Assembly (NCBI GenBank): GCA_945892985.1
Contig: CAMDDU010000045.1
Coordinates: 1-36,363, forward strand
Source of the DNA: CAITSH01 sp945892985
Lineage (GTDB): Bacteria > Pseudomonadota > Gammaproteobacteria > Burkholderiales > SG8-39
DNA: 36,363 nt
Direction of reading: 5' to 3'
In this document: piece by piece, positions 33,294 to 36,363 of the stretch
Layout of the letters: each line of letters begins with the position of its first letter
Position numbering within the stretch: position 1 is the stretch's first letter
Made by a program: the position numbers and the translations under genes
The notes under the pieces: model-generated
What the model saw: the letters and a program-made list of their open reading frames with translations, nothing else
What the model was told of the DNA's origin: nothing
The model's database searches: none

Positions 33294-34586
33294 TCAGGCG
33301 CCGTAATTGATCAGCAGTCGCGGCAGCCACAGCGAGAAGCCCGGTACATAGGTGACGAGCATCAGCGCCGCGATCAGCGCGCCGTAAAAGGGCCAGATGG
33401 TCTTCATCACCTCGCCCACTGACACGCCGCCGATGGCGCAGCCGACAAATTGCGTGGTGCCAACCGGCGGGGTGTTGAGGCCCAGGGCGCAGTTGATCAG
33501 CATGACCATGCCAAACTGCACCGGATCCATGCCGTATTGCGCGCAAATGGGCAGGAAGATGGGCGTGCAGATCAGGATGGTCGCCGCCATGTCGAGGAAG
33601 GTGCCAAGCACGAACAGAATGATGTTTACCAGCAGAAAAATCATCCACGGTTCGGATGTCAATTTCGACAGCGCCTCGCCGGTCAGCGCAGCCACGCCGT
33701 ACAGGCTGATGAGGTAGCCGAAGGTGGCCGAGATGCCGATGAGGAGCAGCACCACGCCGGTGGTTTTGACCGCCTTGGCCGCGGCCTTGAGGAACTTCTC
33801 GTAGGTCATGCTGCGATAGACGATCATGGTCAGGGCAAGGGCGTAGAGCACCGCCACCGACGCAGATTCGGTCGCGGTGAACACACCCGACAAGATGCCG
33901 GTGATGATGATGACCACCACGAACAGGCCGGGGATGGCTGCAGCAAGCGAGCGCCACACCGCATTCCAGCCGGGGAAAATGCCCGCCGGGTAGCCGCGCT
34001 TGATGGCGACAAGGTAGGCGGCGGCAAGGTTGCAGATCGTCAGGATGGCCGCCGGGAACAGGCCTGCGGTGATCAGCGCGGCGATTGACACCTTGCCACC
34101 GGCGGCGAGCGAATAAATGATCATGTTATGGCTGGTGGGCATCAGTGCGCCGACCAGGGATGCGTGCGTCGTGACGTTGACCGCGTAGTCGGCGTCGTAG
34201 CCCTCGCGTTTCATCATCGGAATCATCACCGCGCCCATGGCCGAAACGTCGGCCACGGGCGAGCCGGACACGCCGCCAAACAGCGTGCAGGCGACGACGT
34301 TGGACATGCCCAGGCCGCCGCGCACATGGCCGACCAGGTTCTTGGCAAATTGCACGATGCGGTCGGCGATGCCGCCGTAGAGCATCAGCTCACCGGCAAA
34401 AATGAAAAACGGGATGGCGAGAAAAGAGAACACGCCCATGCCCGCGGTCATGCGCTGGAACACCACGGCGACCGGCAGTCCCTCGTAGAGAATGGTCGCC
34501 ACAGCGGCGAGGCCGATGGAAAAAGCCACCGGCACGCCGAGTATCAGCAGCGCAAGAAAAACCAGGCACAGTATGGTCAGTGCCAC
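33294..34586 (-). CDS. dctM: TRAP transporter large permease, DctM family
   Basis: 430 residues from GTG 34586, which follows AAGGA at 9 bp. A longer frame to 34754 passes through repeat DNA and is not a credible N-terminus. About 12 hydrophobic segments start with TILCLVFLALLILGVPVAFS. GVSGSPVADVSAMGAVMIP and FLDMAATILICTPIFLP are characteristic DctM segments. It forms the ion-coupled channel of a TRAP transporter with the DctQ and DctP proteins encoded upstream, importing organic acids. The upstream junction with dctQ carries a 22-bp duplication. Confidence 0.93.
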   Translation of the reverse strand: MALTILCLVFLALLILGVPVAFSIGLAAVATILYEGLPVAVVFQRMTAGMGVFSFLAIPFFIFAGELMLYGGIADRIVQFAKNLVGHVRGGLGMSNVVACTLFGGVSGSPVADVSAMGAVMIPMMKREGYDADYAVNVTTHASLVGALMPTSHNMIIYSLAAGGKVSIAALITAGLFPAAILTICNLAAAYLVAIKRGYPAGIFPGWNAVWRSLAAAIPGLFVVVIIITGILSGVFTATESASVAVLYALALTMIVYRSMTYEKFLKAAAKAVKTTGVVLLLIGISATFGYLISLYGVAALTGEALSKLTSEPWMIFLLVNIILFVLGTFLDMAATILICTPIFLPICAQYGMDPVQFGMVMLINCALGLNTPPVGTTQFVGCAIGGVSVGEVMKTIWPFYGALIAALMLVTYVPGFSLWLPRLLINYGA

Positions 34587-34712
34587 GAGGTAGTTTCCTT
34601 GCCGCGCAAGCGGCCCTGAAATCTCCCTCGCCCGCGCAGCGGGAGAGGGCTGGGGAGGGGGAGAACCCGCGCTGGGAAAGCGTTGGCGTTCAGTATGATT
34701 AGTGCCACGAGG
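34569..34712 (-). repeat. 22-bp direct repeats flanking a repeat element at the dctQ-dctM junction
   Basis: CAGTATGRTYAGTGCCACGA plus GG occurs at 34569-34590 and again at 34691-34712, with 20 of 22 bases identical. The left copy covers the GTG start of dctM and the right copy covers the end of dctQ. Between them lies a 100-bp segment that includes a palindromic unit (about 34620-34665) with CTCTCCCGCTGCGCGGGCGAG on the minus strand, a type widespread in proteobacterial intergenic DNA. Confidence 0.85.
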
Positions 34713-35187
34713 GTTCCACTTCCTCGCCCCCGGCGAGCGCAATGATGTGTTCAATGGAAAAAAGGCAGATCAGCGCACCGGCGGCGATGATGGGAATGTG
34801 GTTAAGCCCTTCGGGCACGCTCAGCGTCGGTACGTTGTAGCCCCAGACCGACTCGGCGAGGATGGCACCATTCCAGGCCATGATTGCGCCGAACATGGCG
34901 ACGAGGGCGTGGATCAGCAGTTCGAGTTTGAGCCGCACTTTTTCCTTGACCAGCACCAGCAGCGACTCCATGCCGATGTGGCCGGCATCGCGCACGCCCA
35001 CCGCGGCACCGAGCATGGTGACGTAGAGAACCAGCATCATGGCGAGGGCCTCGGCCCAGGTCGGGGTGTCATTGAGGACGTAGCGCCCGAACACCTGCAG
35101 CGTGACGCAGGCAATGATGGCCACCAGGCCCGCCACCGCGATCATCATGCAGGCCTTGGCCAGGGTGGCGCAAAAGCGGGTGAACAT
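34699..35187 (-). CDS. dctQ: TRAP transporter small permease, DctQ family
   Basis: 162 residues with four hydrophobic segments: about 9-31 (LAKACMMIAVAGLVAIIACV), 47-67 (LAMMLVLYVTMLGAAVGVRD), 90-112 (ELLIHALVAMFGAIMAWNGA) and 130-150 (IPIIAAGALICLFSIEHIIA). The RDAGHIGMESL motif is typical of DctQ. It joins DctM in the membrane. It is preceded by the dctP gene after a 186-bp gap with an inverted repeat and ends with PSWH, whose codons overlap the repeat shared with the dctM start. Confidence 0.92.
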   Translation of the reverse strand: MFTRFCATLAKACMMIAVAGLVAIIACVTLQVFGRYVLNDTPTWAEALAMMLVLYVTMLGAAVGVRDAGHIGMESLLVLVKEKVRLKLELLIHALVAMFGAIMAWNGAILAESVWGYNVPTLSVPEGLNHIPIIAAGALICLFSIEHIIALAGGEEVEPSWH

Positions 35188-35250
35188 GGGTAGCCCTTCA
35201 GGGGTGCTGCTTTGTTATTGCGGGTGGGATACTGCTGACACGCGCAGCTG

Positions 35251-35340
35251 TCATTGCGAGCGCAGCCAAGTAATCTCGTCGCGGCAGTGGCGTCTTGCGC
35301 CTATGACAAGATTGCTTCGTCGCTTTGCTCCTCGCAATGA
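35251..35340. repeat. Inverted repeat between dctP and dctQ
   Basis: Outer arms TCATTGCGAG (35251-35260) and CTCGCAATGA (35331-35340) are perfect, and the next part pairs imperfectly (AAGTAATCTCGTC with AAGATTGCTTCGTCG). This is a widespread intergenic repeat in many proteobacteria. It can form a long stem in the dctP-dctQ mRNA and might adjust the amount of dctP relative to the membrane genes. Confidence 0.8.
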
Positions 35341-35373
35341 CAAGCCGGTCGGGCGCAAGCCCGCCCGGTTTTG

Positions 35374-36363
35374 TCACTTGGTGTCCTGCGCCCGCTTGAT
35401 CATGTCTTTCAGTTTGGCGTCGGTGATGAACTTGTCATACACCGGCTTCATTGCGTCGGAGAAGGACTTCTTGTCGACCTCGACGATTTGTGCGCCGCCT
35501 TTTTCAACCAGGGCGCGCGAGGCTTTTTCCTTTTCGTCCCAGAGTTTTCGCATGTAGGGCACGGACTCCTTGGCCGCATCGCGGATCACCTTTTGTTCGG
35601 CCGCGGTGAGGCTGTCGTAGATTTTCTTCGACATCAGCAGCATCTCGGGGGCCATCGAGTGTTCGGTGATGGAATAGAACTTGGCCACTTCGAAGTGCTT
35701 GGAGGTGTCGTAGGAAGGCCAGTTGTTTTCGGCGCCGTCGACCAGGCCTGTTTTTAGCGCGGTGTAGACCTCGCCGTAGGGCATGGGTGTCGCGTTAGCA
35801 CCCATCGCCTGCAGCAAGGCCACCCACAGGTCGGACTGCTGCACGCGAATTTTCAGGCCCTTGGCATCGGCCAGCGTTTTGACCGGTTTTTTGGTGGTGT
35901 ACAGGGAGCGCGAACCCGAGTCATAGAAGGCGAGGCCGACGTAACCCTGCTTTTCACAGGCCTTGAGGATTTCCTCGCCGACGGGACCATCAAGCACATG
36001 GCGCATGTGTTCCTTGGAGCGGAACAGGAAGGGCATGGTCGGTACCATGGTCTCGGGGCAGATGTTGTTCATCGGCGCGACGTTGATGCGGACAAAGTCC
36101 AGCGCGCCAATCTTGGTCTGTTCGATAGTGTCTTTTTCGCCGCCCAGGGCGTTGCCGGTAAACACCTTGATGCTGTGCTTGCCATCGGTCTTTTTCTTGA
36201 TGATGTCGCTCATGAACTTGACCGCCATCACGGTCGGGTAGTCTTCGGGGTGCACGTCGGCCGAGCGAAATTCCTTGGCAAAGACTGTGGCCGGAAGTGC
36301 GAGCGCTGCTGCGATCACAAGCGCGAGGGGGCCGAATTTGCTGAGTGTGCTGCCGGTGCTGCC
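35374..36363 (-). CDS. dctP: TRAP transporter substrate-binding protein, DctP family (5' end outside window)
   Basis: Residues of a signal peptide (KFGPLALVIAAALALPATVF, cleavage near AKE) run in frame to the right edge, so the ATG is beyond 36363; GTG 36318 inside the signal is not a likely start. The mature domain has HPEDYPTVMAVKFMSDIIKK, FTGNALGGEKDTIEQTKIGA, and KGLKIRVQQSDLWVALLQAM with the Arg that binds ligand carboxylate. GLVDGAENNWPSY is the usual lid segment. It delivers an organic acid to DctQM. The gap to dctQ is 186 bp. Confidence 0.93.
   Translation of the reverse strand, partial: GSTGSTLSKFGPLALVIAAALALPATVFAKEFRSADVHPEDYPTVMAVKFMSDIIKKKTDGKHSIKVFTGNALGGEKDTIEQTKIGALDFVRINVAPMNNICPETMVPTMPFLFRSKEHMRHVLDGPVGEEILKACEKQGYVGLAFYDSGSRSLYTTKKPVKTLADAKGLKIRVQQSDLWVALLQAMGANATPMPYGEVYTALKTGLVDGAENNWPSYDTSKHFEVAKFYSITEHSMAPEMLLMSKKIYDSLTAAEQKVIRDAAKESVPYMRKLWDEKEKASRALVEKGGAQIVEVDKKSFSDAMKPVYDKFITDAKLKDMIKRAQDTK

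Noticed and set aside
33226..33957. N-terminal extension of the cNMP-binding protein, over 240 residues
   Set aside because: It is antisense-like, overlaps dctM, and the domain starts at the ATG at 33225 with a purine-rich ribosome site.
34587..34754. Long N-terminal extension of DctM
   Set aside because: It runs through repeat DNA and the end of dctQ; the family starts at the GTG 34586, with a good ribosome binding site.
1..36363. CRISPR array
   Set aside because: No regularly spaced 25-40 bp direct repeats with unique spacers were seen; the 35-bp repeats are kilobases apart and palindromic.
1..36363. tRNA, rRNA or riboswitch
   Set aside because: No recognisable cloverleaf, rRNA core sequence or riboswitch motif was found by eye. 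This cannot be excluded without a covariance search.

Overview
GC-rich, gene-dense DNA with short operons and translationally coupled genes. Five Bug-type (TctC-like) periplasmic binding proteins in about 25 kb, together with Rieske oxygenases, ring-cleavage enzymes and a TRAP transporter, suggest a soil or water betaproteobacterium of the order Burkholderiales. This is inferred from gene content; no rRNA or tRNA gene is present to confirm it.

Layout. 1-382: tail of a probable transposase and two very short signal-peptide-like reading frames. 383-3789: VOC protein, old yellow enzyme, and a Bug protein preceded by eight 11-bp tandem repeats. 3817-15441: catabolic cluster 1. A LysR regulator diverges from Bug, Rieske oxygenase alpha subunit, NTF2-fold protein, NahE-like hydratase-aldolase, BphC-like extradiol dioxygenase, MhpA-like FAD hydroxylase, epimerase-type SDR, a DUF5666-like secreted protein, a classical SDR, another Bug and an FAH-family hydrolase. 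15457-16260: scar with a truncated secreted protein and a decayed IS91-type transposase. 16373-19308 (minus): Asp/Glu racemase/maleate isomerase family, ornithine cyclodeaminase family, Bug. 19309-19730: no intact gene; a histidine ammonia-lyase remnant and two palindromic repeats. 19731-25132: methyltransferase, DinB, aldo/keto reductase, YCII protein, EamA exporter and UxaA-type dehydratase. 25371-32820: catabolic cluster 2, with a frameshifted Bug, RidA, second Rieske oxygenase, two-domain VOC protein, alpha/beta hydrolase and a complete NitT/TauT-type ABC importer. 32866-36363 (minus): cyclic-nucleotide-binding-like protein and a TRAP transporter (DctM, DctQ, DctP) whose dctP start lies beyond the right edge.

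How the genes fit together. Cluster 1 reads as an aromatic pathway: ring hydroxylation, extradiol (meta) cleavage, retro-aldol release of pyruvate and an aldehyde, then hydrolase and dehydrogenase steps, fed by Bug-dependent uptake. Cluster 2 repeats the oxygenase-VOC-hydrolase theme with its own ABC importer. The substrates cannot be read from sequence, and neither oxygenase has a ferredoxin or reductase gene in the window.

Most useful observations: the combination of enzymes in cluster 1; a 35-bp palindromic repeat present five times in intergenic DNA; a 22-bp duplication around a repeat element that appears to have split a formerly overlapping dctQ-dctM junction; a one-base frameshift in a Bug gene; and remnants of a histidine ammonia-lyase and an IS91 transposase, the latter broken by a 7-bp repeat expansion.
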